Assembly: GCF_002259415.1 (NCBI RefSeq)
Contig: NZ_NPFY01000025.1
Span: forward strand, 1 to 64,000
DNA from: Rhodococcus sp. 14-2470-1b
Lineage (GTDB): Bacteria; Actinomycetota; Actinomycetes; Mycobacteriales; Mycobacteriaceae
Length of the DNA stretch: 64,000 nucleotides
Reading direction: 5' to 3'
A model generated the notes under the pieces. It worked only from the letters and a program-made list of their open reading frames with translations. It ran no database searches and had not been told where the DNA came from. Made by a program: the position numbers and the translations under genes. Positions 18,247 through 28,483 of the stretch are shown in pieces. How positions within the stretch are numbered: position 1 is the stretch's first letter; each line of letters begins with the position of its first letter.

Positions 18247-20750
18247 CAGAAATCCCATCCGTCGTCGCTGGCGAAGGCGCGTTTTATCGTGTATGGCGCG
18301 CTCTTGTAGTTCTTCCACTGGTCGGTGCTTTCGATGGGCTCTGAGAGCCGGAACTCGACGCTGTGGTTGTTGGCTTCGTCCGCCGCCTTAGTGAGAAGCA
18401 GTGTGATGCTTTGGAAACGGTCACGTCCCGCGTCGCTGCTTGAGTCGAAGGTCATCTCCTGCTCGTCGGAGATCAGTGTTTCACCCAAGTAGAGGCCGGC
18501 ACGCAGGCGCCGCGCGGGCTTGTGTGGCTCCACCTTGGCCGATTGGTACAGCTTAACGACGATCTGCCCGGTCGTAATCCGGTCCGACTCGGGGTGGATG
18601 TCAACGTTCACCGGCTCCACCGTGTCGCTGCGGCTCTTGTTGATCTGGATCACCGGCACCACGATCTCCTGCAGCGACGCACCGCCGTGCACGAACTGGT
18701 ATCCGGCTCCGGGCTGCACGATTCGTTGGATCGAGTTCGGGACCTGCACTTCTAGATCGCTCGACAAGCCCACTTGGTTGGGTTGGAAAGTGGTGAACGC
18801 AGCATCCCTCTTTAAGCCTCGCCCGAGTACGTAGCGGCGCTTAGACTTCACGATCTGTTCGCCCTGCGGTTTTACCGTTAGGTTGAACTGCTCGGCCAGC
18901 TTCGAACGCTGGTATAGGAACCCGTGATCGGCTGTGACAACGATGTTCGTAGCGTTCGCGCTCGCGAGCTTCTTGATGATGTCGATAAGCTCGCGGATTG
19001 CGTCTGCTGCTGCGGTAAATGTTCTGTGCTCGGAGACGGCTTTGTCGCCGGTCGCATCGATTGTGTCGTGGTAGACGTACAGCACCTGATTCGACGAATA
19101 CAGGTCACGGCGGTCGGCCGGCCTCATCTCAAGGAAATCTTTGGCCTGGACTGCTGTGCCTCCGACCGCGCTTAGAATCCTGCTCCGGTTCGCGGTGCCG
19201 TCGGACTTCTGCCCGTCGACCAGCACCGGATCGCCTTCTACTGAATGTGCCAACGTGGTGTGCGGCAGCAGTGCCGCCATCCCGAGTTGCGTGTACGACG
19301 GCAGCACTCCGAGCACGGCTCCGATTGAGGCGGAGAATTTGTTCTCCCCGCGGATCCTGGTACTCAGTTCGTCGGCCACCTCGTAGCGGAGTGCGTCGGA
19401 GACGATCACGACGGCCTTCTTACGGCCCGTGAGGGTTGGGGCGACGTAGTGGTTGTAGAACGACGTTTGCGAGGTTAGGCCGACGGTGCGCCACTGCGTG
19501 ACCGTGTCGATTTGCTGCTGCCACGCCACCCCTAGGGGGGCGAGAAAGTCGGTGACGTAGGCCTTCTCGACGAGTTCGGCCAATGCCTGGATCGGCTGCT
19601 TGTATTCAGCCGTCAGGTAGGCCTGAGTGAACTGGCGGTAGCGCTGGTCGATGCGGAACCACTTGTCGCGGTACCGCGTCAGACCCTCGTCAAAGCTGTT
19701 GACGTGAAGCGCGGCGTTTCGGATCGCCGGAATCAGCTCGGCTGCCGCGCTGAGCCCCTGATACAGGGTTGCGTAGTCGTCGAACCAGAAGCTGTCACGG
19801 CGCCTGGCGCTGATTGCGTCGGCAATGTCGCGGTACGACATCGTCTTCGCAATAATCCCTTCGACCAGACGCCGGATCACTTCACGCTCGCTGGCGTCGA
19901 AGAGGTCCGTTTCCTTCAGTGTCTCCCAAGTAATCTCACCGACCTTGTCGATATAGGCGAGGTTGTGTTCGGCAGTCCGAGCCAGCGACTTCATTGCCGC
20001 GCTGCTGCGCTTGGAGTCGCGGAAACCCCGGAAGTCGAGCGCCAGGTTCCGCACCTTGTTCGACTCGCTGACGTCGAATCCCTCCATGGCACGCTGAAAC
20101 ATCCACAGCACCAACCCCGCCATAGTCGGCGTCGGCGACGTGAACCCGTAGATGCCGGAGGCGCCGGCCCAGTAGAAGTCCGCAAGGCCGTGCGACGTGA
20201 GTGCATCGAATCCGGTGGTGTGGCCTTCGGCGTGCTGGATCAACAGCGTGCGGGTGACCTCAGAGAAGCTATGCTCCTTTTGGTTTAGAAGTACAGCACA
20301 CATTTGGGCCTGCACCGCGGTCAAGTCGTCGCCGATCAGCGGCATTGTTTTGAGGCTCGTCACCAGCTTCGCGTTACCGAAGAAGGATGAGCACCGGGCG
20401 ATCAAGTCCTCGGAGCTCGGAGCCGTGAGACCGAGGTCGGACCGCATCAGCGCACCACGGTCGGCGGTAAACACCGGGCCGTAGGCCAGCTCGATGTCGA
20501 GGAGCCAGTTCCCGACGCCCTCGGGCACAGTGCCGGATCGGTAGATCAGGAACTTCGCTGCCTGCTCTGCGCGCAACACCCGATGCTTGATCGCGAACTC
20601 GTCGTCGGCGACGCGCAGCACCGTCACGTCATCCGGTGCCAGCGTGTCGAGATCGGTTGCATAGCCGCCGTCGGGGTCGTGCCATACAACGATGCGCTTG
20701 GACTCGAAACGAGCAGCGATGTGGTCGGCGACCGTAGGGGTCTTACTCAT
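18246..20750 (-). CDS. pglZ: BREX type I alkaline-phosphatase-fold protein PglZ
   Basis: An 834-residue PglZ of the BREX-1 type. It carries the metal-binding signatures of the alkaline-phosphatase superfamily: VVIVSDALRYEVADEL near residue 450 and IVVTADHGFLYQRSKL near 607. The N-terminus (RIVVWHDPDGGY) matches the family's first strand. PglZ is a core BREX component of uncertain biochemistry (nuclease/phosphatase activity has been reported for relatives) and works with PglX in host methylation and phage exclusion. It lies 44 bases downstream of pglX and overlaps brxL by one base, so it belongs to a single transcript. Confidence 0.93.
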   Translation of the reverse strand: MSKTPTVADHIAARFESKRIVVWHDPDGGYATDLDTLAPDDVTVLRVADDEFAIKHRVLRAEQAAKFLIYRSGTVPEGVGNWLLDIELAYGPVFTADRGALMRSDLGLTAPSSEDLIARCSSFFGNAKLVTSLKTMPLIGDDLTAVQAQMCAVLLNQKEHSFSEVTRTLLIQHAEGHTTGFDALTSHGLADFYWAGASGIYGFTSPTPTMAGLVLWMFQRAMEGFDVSESNKVRNLALDFRGFRDSKRSSAAMKSLARTAEHNLAYIDKVGEITWETLKETDLFDASEREVIRRLVEGIIAKTMSYRDIADAISARRRDSFWFDDYATLYQGLSAAAELIPAIRNAALHVNSFDEGLTRYRDKWFRIDQRYRQFTQAYLTAEYKQPIQALAELVEKAYVTDFLAPLGVAWQQQIDTVTQWRTVGLTSQTSFYNHYVAPTLTGRKKAVVIVSDALRYEVADELSTRIRGENKFSASIGAVLGVLPSYTQLGMAALLPHTTLAHSVEGDPVLVDGQKSDGTANRSRILSAVGGTAVQAKDFLEMRPADRRDLYSSNQVLYVYHDTIDATGDKAVSEHRTFTAAADAIRELIDIIKKLASANATNIVVTADHGFLYQRSKLAEQFNLTVKPQGEQIVKSKRRYVLGRGLKRDAAFTTFQPNQVGLSSDLEVQVPNSIQRIVQPGAGYQFVHGGASLQEIVVPVIQINKSRSDTVEPVNVDIHPESDRITTGQIVVKLYQSAKVEPHKPARRLRAGLYLGETLISDEQEMTFDSSSDAGRDRFQSITLLLTKAADEANNHSVEFRLSEPIESTDQWKNYKSAPYTIKRAFASDDGWDF

Positions 20751-20794
20751 TCGTTGTCCTCACAGTCGCTGCAGCGCGACGCGCCGTGTTGACG

Positions 20795-23700
20795 TCACGC
20801 ATCGCTCGCCCCCATGCCGGCGATCTTCTTCACTGCCGGGTAGAACTTCGGGTAGTTCACCTTCACACCGTCATCGAGGTCGATCACGACCTGCTGCGTG
20901 GCGAGCGGGTAGAGGACGTTGTGCTCGTAGTCACGCAACTCGGCCAGCACCTTGCGCAGCCGGTCGGCTTCCTTCTGATCCTTCGCCGACGCCCCGCCTG
21001 CGGCCGCCACCTTTGCCCGTTCGAAGGCCTTCCGCAGCTTGTTCTCGTACTCACGCAGATACTCGTTGAGCACAGTCGAGACCGTCGACGGGGTGTAGCG
21101 ATGCAGGTAGATCAGCGCATTGAACGATCCCTTAGGGCTTGAGAACATCCAGTAGATCGGACGCTTCTTGTAGCGCTTCACGTGATCGTCGTAGAACTTC
21201 GACCGACCCGATTTCGTGATAAAGTAGTCGCGAAGTGTCTTGACAGCCAGCGATTCCTCCACGAAACGCAGGTTCTCCTCGAAATTCTCCGTTCCGAACG
21301 CAACCTTCAGGAACTGCCGAAAGCGTTCGACGATGTCATCCTCGAACCAACCGTCGTCCACGAACGGGATCACATTGTCGGCGTCGGGCACGAACGTCGG
21401 CGACAGAACTTGCGTGAGGTAGTCCTGAAGCGTCGCCCCCTCATCGGCCAGGATCAGGCCCGGCTTGTTAAGGCTGTAACGGCCGAACATGCAGCCGACC
21501 GCATATGAGATCAACTCCTCGGCAAGATCCTCCCGCTCCAGTGCCTCGTACTCGACACCTGTCTTGCCCGGCCCGTATCGGAACTCGACGTTGCGGGTTA
21601 GCGAGACTCGATGGAGCGGTACGTCAACCGGGACCTCGTCCTGCAAACCGTAAGCGTCGGCAACAACCCGGTTGTTTTCGGTCTCGTGGGCCTGTTGATT
21701 CTGCGCAACACACGCTTGGTCGGAAGACCACACGCTGTAGTGATGGCGGAACGAACCCTGGCCGTCGATGCCTCGCAACCACGACGGGGTCGTAAAGTCC
21801 CACGAAGTTTCGAAATCGTCCCAATCAGCTTGAGCCGCGCTAACAAGATTCTGCAGCGATCGACTTGCAGCAAATTCGACTGTGGTCGACTCGATGATCG
21901 GCACAGCCCCAATATTGATTGGCTGAAAATTAAGCGTAGGCGATATTGCGGCGAGGATTGCGTCCGCGGTCGTCGAGTTAAGTATTAAAGCCGGAACCGT
22001 CAAGTCGTGATTCGAGAATAGTGTGCAGCCGCCATTGTCGAATGCTGCACCTTCTGGAGAATACCGTATCGAAAATCCACCGGATGTAACCGTGCCCCAT
22101 GTCCATCCCGATCGTCCAAAATATCGGCTACCGCTTCGGGTTCGCATTCCACTTCCGTCGTTGCGCCAATCCACCAGAAACTCCCGGTAACCATACCATT
22201 TACGAAATCCGCCACCCTTGTTGTAAGGGTTCCAGGTACCGCTTCGAAATTCAGTCAGTGATGTCGTTCGTTTAGACACCTCCCACCACCCGCGAAGGAA
22301 CCTAGAGTTGTCGCCGGTGTCCATGCCCTTTCGCGGTTCAGCCACTTCCCTCAATAAGCGTCCTTGCGTGAACGCGGCACGCATGGCGTTGGAGAGCCAG
22401 TATGCGATCGGCGTGCCGGGCACTTTGGCGAATTCTGACGTCGCGATTCTGTACATGTGACGTTCCATGCCGCCGCTCATCTTGCCAGTACGCAGTAAGC
22501 GATCAGCCTGGATTATTTTGAGCGCTTTGGGTCCCTGAACCGCAGGCCCCACGAAGTCGGAGAGGCGAACAAATGCGCCAATTCGATCGGACCGGCCGCG
22601 CCGCAGAACATAGGCGCACACTGGTACCGTTGCTCCGTCGAAACCTGAATATTCGAGCTGCACAAGTGTGGTGATAGATTCTTCGTTGATAATTCGTTTT
22701 CGAAGCACTTCGTAACTTGCAATAAACATCCATACGAACGGCGTCATCAATCCGGCGTGTCCGCCCACGGGAAGAAAGTCTAGGCATCGTTCGACGAATA
22801 TCGAAAACAAGTCAGACTTGCTGTTCGGAAAATTGTCCTTGGCAAACTCTGTCAGTCGCGCGTCCATGTTCTTGCTACCCATGTACGGAGGATTCGCTGT
22901 CACCACCGAGTACTGGCGACCCAACAACGCTGCCTGCTCAACAGCGCTCCGCGCGCGGAGGAGGGTGTCGTAGTACAGCGTCCCTTCCAGGTCCGTCAGG
23001 CCGTCTACTACCACTGCAGCCTGTCCGGTCGCATCCGCGTCCGGTTTGATCAGCGAGCCGACCGTGTCTGCGTCTCGGAACTGATTCCAGAACGCCTCCT
23101 CAGCGTCACGGTTTCCGTCTTGAGTGACGAGCAAGTCCAGCTCATCCGGCGTGAACGAGATCGGCTTGATAACGCAGATTTTCGGATCAACATCCGAACG
23201 GCTGAAGAAGCGGCGATCCTTCGCACGCGCCTTCATCGTGAGCGCAAACGCCGCAAGCGCCCCGGCACGAGGATCGATCTCGGTGCCGTGAAGATTGTGG
23301 GTGAGGATCAGGCCAGGGATCTCCGACGGCGCATAACCCTCCTCCTCGTAGATTGCGTACAGCAGGTCGAAGGCGTAGGTGAGCATGTGCCCCGATCCGC
23401 AGGCTGGGTCGATCACCGTCAACTCCTGTGGCCCCGACACCGTCAGGAAGTCGGTTTCCTCGTCGACCGGCGCGATGTAGTAGTCCATCTGCTCGACTAG
23501 GCGCGAGGTCGGCCGGTTGAGCGTCCACAGCCGGCCGAGCGAATTCTCCAGCAGGTACCGAACAATCCAGTGCGGGGTGAACAATTGAGTGGCGGCGGGG
23601 ATCTCGTCGGCCCCGGCCTTCCTGTTCTTCTTGAACCCGGCGAAAACCTCGTCTTTCCGCTCGGAGATGTAGAACTGGTACAGCCAGCCGATCACCTCGA

Positions 23701-24289
23701 CGTCGTCGCAGACCTCCGCGGTGAGCACCTCGCGAGCACGAGACAACAACGCTCCATCGGCAAGCAGCCCCGCGGGCACAAGCAGCTCGGTGTATGCACC
23801 GTCGGCTTCGAACATGAACGGCATCGCCTTGTGCCAATGCCGGCAGTACTCGGTGAGCAGCAGCGCATACGCTTCACCTTCGGCGTCGGTGCTACGACGG
23901 CTGCCGTCCAGTAGACCCAATATGGCGTCGTGGGCACCGGCCTTGGTGACGACCTCCGAGTCGAGGACACCGCGTTTCGCATCGGCCAGGATCTCCGGCT
24001 GACCGTGAACGTGGCCCGATGCCGGCGACACGACCCTGGCGGCGGTGTAGCCCCGGGCATCCATGAAACGCAACGCAATCAGTCGATTGAACCAGGTGTA
24101 GGCAACCTTGTCGACCACATGCCGACGACCATGCTCCGCGATGTCCGCCTCAAGCAGGCGCACCGTGTCCGCGCGCTCACTCCGCGCAACGGATCCGGTG
24201 GCGAGCACCGCCGACACCCGCGCCTCCACCGCGACGATTAGCTCACGCCGAGCAGCCTTCGCGAAACTTTCCAGCGGCTTGGTATCCAT
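20795..24289 (-). CDS. pglX: BREX type I adenine methyltransferase PglX
   Basis: A 1164-residue BREX methyltransferase. The N-terminal helical part (ESFAKAARRELI) is followed by SAM motif I IDPACGSGHML near residue 295 and catalytic NPPYMGSK near 466. The centre to C-terminal part (about 470-890) holds the target-recognition region, and the last 270 residues match the conserved PglX C-terminus (RPIYWMFSSPKGSFNALIY). PglX methylates a non-palindromic host motif, marking self DNA. Bases about 21640-22900, covering the recognition region, are clearly richer in A/T than both ends, consistent with exchange of the specificity part. It follows brxC after 43 bases. Confidence 0.94.
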   Translation of the reverse strand: MDTKPLESFAKAARRELIVAVEARVSAVLATGSVARSERADTVRLLEADIAEHGRRHVVDKVAYTWFNRLIALRFMDARGYTAARVVSPASGHVHGQPEILADAKRGVLDSEVVTKAGAHDAILGLLDGSRRSTDAEGEAYALLLTEYCRHWHKAMPFMFEADGAYTELLVPAGLLADGALLSRAREVLTAEVCDDVEVIGWLYQFYISERKDEVFAGFKKNRKAGADEIPAATQLFTPHWIVRYLLENSLGRLWTLNRPTSRLVEQMDYYIAPVDEETDFLTVSGPQELTVIDPACGSGHMLTYAFDLLYAIYEEEGYAPSEIPGLILTHNLHGTEIDPRAGALAAFALTMKARAKDRRFFSRSDVDPKICVIKPISFTPDELDLLVTQDGNRDAEEAFWNQFRDADTVGSLIKPDADATGQAAVVVDGLTDLEGTLYYDTLLRARSAVEQAALLGRQYSVVTANPPYMGSKNMDARLTEFAKDNFPNSKSDLFSIFVERCLDFLPVGGHAGLMTPFVWMFIASYEVLRKRIINEESITTLVQLEYSGFDGATVPVCAYVLRRGRSDRIGAFVRLSDFVGPAVQGPKALKIIQADRLLRTGKMSGGMERHMYRIATSEFAKVPGTPIAYWLSNAMRAAFTQGRLLREVAEPRKGMDTGDNSRFLRGWWEVSKRTTSLTEFRSGTWNPYNKGGGFRKWYGYREFLVDWRNDGSGMRTRSGSRYFGRSGWTWGTVTSGGFSIRYSPEGAAFDNGGCTLFSNHDLTVPALILNSTTADAILAAISPTLNFQPINIGAVPIIESTTVEFAASRSLQNLVSAAQADWDDFETSWDFTTPSWLRGIDGQGSFRHHYSVWSSDQACVAQNQQAHETENNRVVADAYGLQDEVPVDVPLHRVSLTRNVEFRYGPGKTGVEYEALEREDLAEELISYAVGCMFGRYSLNKPGLILADEGATLQDYLTQVLSPTFVPDADNVIPFVDDGWFEDDIVERFRQFLKVAFGTENFEENLRFVEESLAVKTLRDYFITKSGRSKFYDDHVKRYKKRPIYWMFSSPKGSFNALIYLHRYTPSTVSTVLNEYLREYENKLRKAFERAKVAAAGGASAKDQKEADRLRKVLAELRDYEHNVLYPLATQQVVIDLDDGVKVNYPKFYPAVKKIAGMGASDA

Positions 24290-24332
24290 GTAGCGTCCTT
24301 AAACCTATGTCGTATGAAGAGGCGCGGGCCCG

Positions 24333-27300
24333 TCAGAGGGTGATGCGTTTGTTGTTGTTGATCGTCGCGACCAAAGTTGCGCGAAGCTGATCCAGGTAGG
24401 CATCGATCTGCTCCTCGGTTTCGAGCACCCCACCGGCTCCCGGCAATGAAAGTTTCTTGATCGAGATGCTCTGTTTCGCCGGAGGGGCAGGCGGGTTCGA
24501 ATCTTTCGGCTCGTCGTCGCCAGGGGTCTCGGGCTTGGGATCCGGAACAGCGCGCGCGGCTTCGAGTTCGTCGAGAATCGCGGGATACACGGTGTCGACG
24601 AAGTGCGCAGCGAGATTGCGGATCGTTGGAATCTGCGTCTCCCGCTGGACCCGCGCCAGCACCTGCTCAGCCTGCTGGGTCACCGACTGACGGGCCGCCT
24701 CGGTCGCCGCGTCGTACGACGCGCAGGCAGGCACCTGCTCCCAATAGTCGTTGATCTTGCATGAAGCTTCGTTCCGCTCAGAAGCAATGACGCCATCGAG
24801 TTGCACTTTCACGGCCGCGACCGCACTGCCGAGCTGCGTGGTCTTATTGCCACGGTAGATCTGGACGTCGTCGAGCGCCGTCTCGATCCCATCGGCGACT
24901 CCGGCAGGCAGGTATGCGACGTTGGTGCTGTTTGTCTGAATGAACGAGCGGGCGTCGTCGTAGATGGTGCGCTGGTTGCCATTGAGGAACGCCTTGATCG
25001 GGTCGATCGTGTTGTCCTTGGCATCGAGCAGATCGTCGGCGCCAGTGAAATGCTCGACGAACCAGCCCGCCGGATGGTTGCTCAGTTCGGTGAGTACTCC
25101 AATCGGTTCGTCGAGCTGATCGATGAATGGGTAGGTGGCGGCACCCGAGCGTAGTGCCTTCAGTTCGGCGAGTTTGGCTTCGAGATGTTCCTTGCCGACG
25201 CGGCCGAGTTCGGCGGAATCCTTCGTGATGCCGCCGTCATCGGTGAACTCGATCACGAACTTGCGGAACTGGTTCACGATCTTCTGGTCGTAGACACGCT
25301 GCGGGGCGACGATCAGATTTGCGTACTGCTGGGTGTTGCGCAGTGTCCCGGAGATCTCCGTCCGGGCGAGAGTCTTGCCGTTCAACTGGATCTCGATCTT
25401 CGACTGCCCAGCGAGATGGGCGACCACGGCGGCGACGGACCACTGGTCCCATCCGAACGGCTTGGTGGTGTAACGCGCGACGAGCTGCTTCATCGTAACC
25501 TGCTCGTGCCGCTTGCCGCGCAACTCCAGATGCCCGAGCACGTCGCCCGCGGGGACGTCGAGGATGCTGTCGGTCTCCTCGACGATCCCCTCGGCTGGGT
25601 TCACCAGCCCGTTCAGGCTCTGTTCGCCGAAGGTTCTTCCGCCGAGCATGCTGAGGTTGGTGTACGTGGCGGCGATGACCTTGCCGAACCCGTCATTGAT
25701 GCGCGTCTGCGCATCCGTGGCGGTCACGTCGAGATCCCCGGCATTGTGGATCAAAGGCGATGCCCCAACGGCTGCCCGGAGACGTTCGACGATTTCCTTC
25801 TCCCGTTCGGCGTTTTGGGAGCCCTTCTCACTGAGGATGCGCGTCTCGATCGCCGTGCGGCTGGACCCCTGAGCACGCTTGATGTACTTCTCCGTCTTCA
25901 AGAGGAGACGCAGGTCGGCAAGGATTCGGTTCGCTTCCGCTGGGAGCGCAACTCGAAGTTCGTCCAAGCCGGCGCTCTGCATCTTGATCTGTTCGAGACT
26001 GAAATCCGTCTCGGGGCTGATGAAGTGCAGCGACAGCTCGTACTGCCTGCCGTAGGGAACACCGTCGAGCTTGTACCCGAAGGGGAAGATCTGGCCGTTC
26101 TTGGCGGTGGCCTTCGTGGACTTTACGACCGACTCGGAGAGCAACTTGTTGAGCTTCGAGGAGACGTCGGAGCTGTCGATGTCGACATCCTTGATCTCCT
26201 GCTCGATCTTCTGCTCTTCATTGGTCAGGTAGTCGTAAAGGTCGCCATTGCGCTGAATGTAGGTCTGCGCCTCCAGCGCGTTGAGCGCCTCGACGACATC
26301 CTTGCCGAGCTGCATGAGGTCGGTGCCGAAGCGGTCGTAGACCAGCACCGTGAGGTTGCGAGGCGTCGCTTTGAAGCTGTCGACGTATTTCACCAGGAAC
26401 AGCGCCTTGAGCAGCCGGACCGCAAGAGGGCTCAGCTTGCCGCTGGCGTCGGCGTTCTCGGCGTTGATGATTGCGCGCTGGTTCGCGGACTTCAGTGATG
26501 CCCGGATGCCCTCGAACATCCGGTCGAAGGACGCGAGGGCGCCGAGTGGCTGGTCTGCGAGGCCGGTAGCGACTTCCTGGACGACGCCGAGCATCGAGCG
26601 TTCACCGACCGAACTGTTGCGGCCTTCAAAGATATTGTGGTCGCTGATCGACTCGATCGCTGCCTGGAACAGGGGAAACTGGTAGCTCGCGAACGGGTAG
26701 GTGCCGACGAAGTGCCGCTCGTCGCGATAGTTCGGGTAGTGGCGGCCCTCGACGAAGTCGAACAGGGTCCTGAAGTTCGCATGTTCCGCGTCGTAGATCG
26801 CCTCGACCTCCGTGCTCGCCTTATCGGTCTTGGCCAGGAGACGCTTGCGAATAACCTCTTCGACGTCCTGGCTGGTGAGTTTGACCCGGTTCTTGAATCG
26901 CGCCTGGATCTTCGAGAAGTCGTTGGCCTGCTGTTTGGTGCGGTCGCCGCCAACCCTCTCCATGTCCTCCTGCGAGGTAACGAAAATCCATGCCCGCCCA
27001 CGGCACTTGGTGGCAAGCGATTCGGCGATGGTCTGGAGGTTTAGCATGAGCTGGGTGTTGGTGCCGATGAACTGGCCGACCTCGTCAACGAAGAAGTTCA
27101 ACCGGTAACCATCAGGCTGTCGGTCGAGCCAGGCCGCGACCTCGCCGGCGAAGTCTTCGATCGAGACCGAGTAGCTCGAACTGTACTCGCGAATGATCCC
27201 GGGGCTCTCGGAGCCGTTGACCTCGGCGAATGCCTGGTCGATGTTGCCTCCTTCGAGCCCCGTCTGTTCGCGGCCCCGGGTCCACGGGATACCCGCAATC

Positions 27301-27857
27301 CGCTCGAACGCCTCTTGAAAGGCGGCGTACTGGCCTCGGGAATCGAGGTCGCGTTCAAAGCGGGCGATGTGACCCTGGTTGCCGAAGTAGCCGCGGGACT
27401 CGTCGAAGATCTTGACGAATACTCTCAGCAGGGCGTCCTTCTGATCCTTCGAGATCACGGTCGCCTTCTGGTCGATATTGAACAGCAGGCTCTTCGCTGC
27501 GATTCGCTCGGCCTTGTCCATCGACCCGGTGAGTAGCTCGTCATCGGTGACCTTTGCGCGGAACTGTGCACAAACCTGCGCTCGCGGGTAGGCGTGGCCG
27601 TCGATATCGCCGAGGAGGTGCGCCAGCATCTTTAACAGGTGCGACTTACCGGAGCCGAAGAATCCGGAGATCCAGACCCCGTTGGCGTTCGTGTAATTCG
27701 TGTACGCCTCCAGTACCTGCTCAAGGCCCTTGGCGGCTTCGTTGGTAAGGACGTATTCCTCGACCTCGGTCGCGAGGTGGTCGGTGTCATCGGCCTTGAT
27801 GACACCCTCGATCGAGCGGTCGATCGGTTTGGCGAATATCTGGTTGATGGTGGTCAT
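24333..27857 (-). CDS. brxC: BREX P-loop ATPase BrxC
   Basis: A 1174-residue BREX ATPase. The start MTTINQIFAKPIDRSIEGVI and the P-loop ISGFFGSGKSHLLKML (Lys71) are typical of BrxC/PglY. A Walker-B-like NFFVDEVGQFIG lies near residue 250. The C-terminal third is helical with a low-complexity Pro/Lys/Asp linker (PDPKPETPGDDEPKDSNPPA) before a short conserved tail. The ATG at 27857 overlaps the brxB stop (ATGA) and follows a GGAGG; a GTG six bases earlier is an alternative. BrxC is a core component of the complex needed for methylation and exclusion. Confidence 0.95.
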   Translation of the reverse strand: MTTINQIFAKPIDRSIEGVIKADDTDHLATEVEEYVLTNEAAKGLEQVLEAYTNYTNANGVWISGFFGSGKSHLLKMLAHLLGDIDGHAYPRAQVCAQFRAKVTDDELLTGSMDKAERIAAKSLLFNIDQKATVISKDQKDALLRVFVKIFDESRGYFGNQGHIARFERDLDSRGQYAAFQEAFERIAGIPWTRGREQTGLEGGNIDQAFAEVNGSESPGIIREYSSSYSVSIEDFAGEVAAWLDRQPDGYRLNFFVDEVGQFIGTNTQLMLNLQTIAESLATKCRGRAWIFVTSQEDMERVGGDRTKQQANDFSKIQARFKNRVKLTSQDVEEVIRKRLLAKTDKASTEVEAIYDAEHANFRTLFDFVEGRHYPNYRDERHFVGTYPFASYQFPLFQAAIESISDHNIFEGRNSSVGERSMLGVVQEVATGLADQPLGALASFDRMFEGIRASLKSANQRAIINAENADASGKLSPLAVRLLKALFLVKYVDSFKATPRNLTVLVYDRFGTDLMQLGKDVVEALNALEAQTYIQRNGDLYDYLTNEEQKIEQEIKDVDIDSSDVSSKLNKLLSESVVKSTKATAKNGQIFPFGYKLDGVPYGRQYELSLHFISPETDFSLEQIKMQSAGLDELRVALPAEANRILADLRLLLKTEKYIKRAQGSSRTAIETRILSEKGSQNAEREKEIVERLRAAVGASPLIHNAGDLDVTATDAQTRINDGFGKVIAATYTNLSMLGGRTFGEQSLNGLVNPAEGIVEETDSILDVPAGDVLGHLELRGKRHEQVTMKQLVARYTTKPFGWDQWSVAAVVAHLAGQSKIEIQLNGKTLARTEISGTLRNTQQYANLIVAPQRVYDQKIVNQFRKFVIEFTDDGGITKDSAELGRVGKEHLEAKLAELKALRSGAATYPFIDQLDEPIGVLTELSNHPAGWFVEHFTGADDLLDAKDNTIDPIKAFLNGNQRTIYDDARSFIQTNSTNVAYLPAGVADGIETALDDVQIYRGNKTTQLGSAVAAVKVQLDGVIASERNEASCKINDYWEQVPACASYDAATEAARQSVTQQAEQVLARVQRETQIPTIRNLAAHFVDTVYPAILDELEAARAVPDPKPETPGDDEPKDSNPPAPPAKQSISIKKLSLPGAGGVLETEEQIDAYLDQLRATLVATINNNKRITL

Positions 27858-28483
27858 GCCCACGCCTCCTGCTCGAGAATGTCCTTGGCCCGGTAATAGC
27901 TGTCACTCGCGCCAAGATTCAGCGCGCGGAGCTGATGTCCGGCCGCCTGAGTAAATTCGTACGTCCCCGGAAACCACGCCAACATCGGGCGCCCCACCAC
28001 CACGCTGTGCAAGTTTTCCAACACCGCGTGCGTGCGGACGTACGGGAAAACCTCACCTATTCCCGTGAGGAAGACGACAGTTCGGTTGGGCTCGGACCTC
28101 GGCTCGGCGTCGAGCCGGGCGCGGATCGCCGGGGCAAGGTGATCGTGAGGATCAAGCATGCCCTGGAGCATCTCGCGGAAGTCGGTCTTGTCCATCGTCG
28201 GCTCTGCGTGGAGAACGCGGTCCCAGACACCCCGCTCGGTAAGGAGTTCGACAGCCAGATTGTAGAGATTGATCTCCACTACGCTGATCCCGTCATCACT
28301 CCGGAGCTTCGTGGTGACCCGATCACGCATGCCGTCGACGTCAAGGGCCCACGAAGGCGGGAAGTGGTAGATGAAAAAGGGAACTTCCTTGGAGAGGCCC
28401 TCCATCCTCAAAAACCGCTCACTGCGCAACACGTCATAAACATGCTTCTCGTCGTAAGTGAGATTCCGCTGGGTCGTTCTCAT
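27854..28483 (-). CDS. brxB: BREX protein BrxB (DUF1788)
   Basis: A 209-residue DUF1788-type protein. Features typical of BrxB include FFIYHFPPSWALDVDGMRDR, INLYNLAVELL, VFLTGIGEVFPYVRTHAVLE and the ending WFPGTYEFTQAAGHQLRALN. It overlaps brxA upstream and brxC downstream by four bases each (ATGA junctions), so the three are translationally coupled. BrxB is required in characterised type I BREX; its molecular role is not settled. Confidence 0.93.
   Translation of the reverse strand: MRTTQRNLTYDEKHVYDVLRSERFLRMEGLSKEVPFFIYHFPPSWALDVDGMRDRVTTKLRSDDGISVVEINLYNLAVELLTERGVWDRVLHAEPTMDKTDFREMLQGMLDPHDHLAPAIRARLDAEPRSEPNRTVVFLTGIGEVFPYVRTHAVLENLHSVVVGRPMLAWFPGTYEFTQAAGHQLRALNLGASDSYYRAKDILEQEAWA

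Noticed and set aside
25185-26498. 437-codon plus-strand frame opposite brxC
   Set aside because: No recognisable motif; brxC is certain on the other strand, so this is a GC-driven shadow frame.
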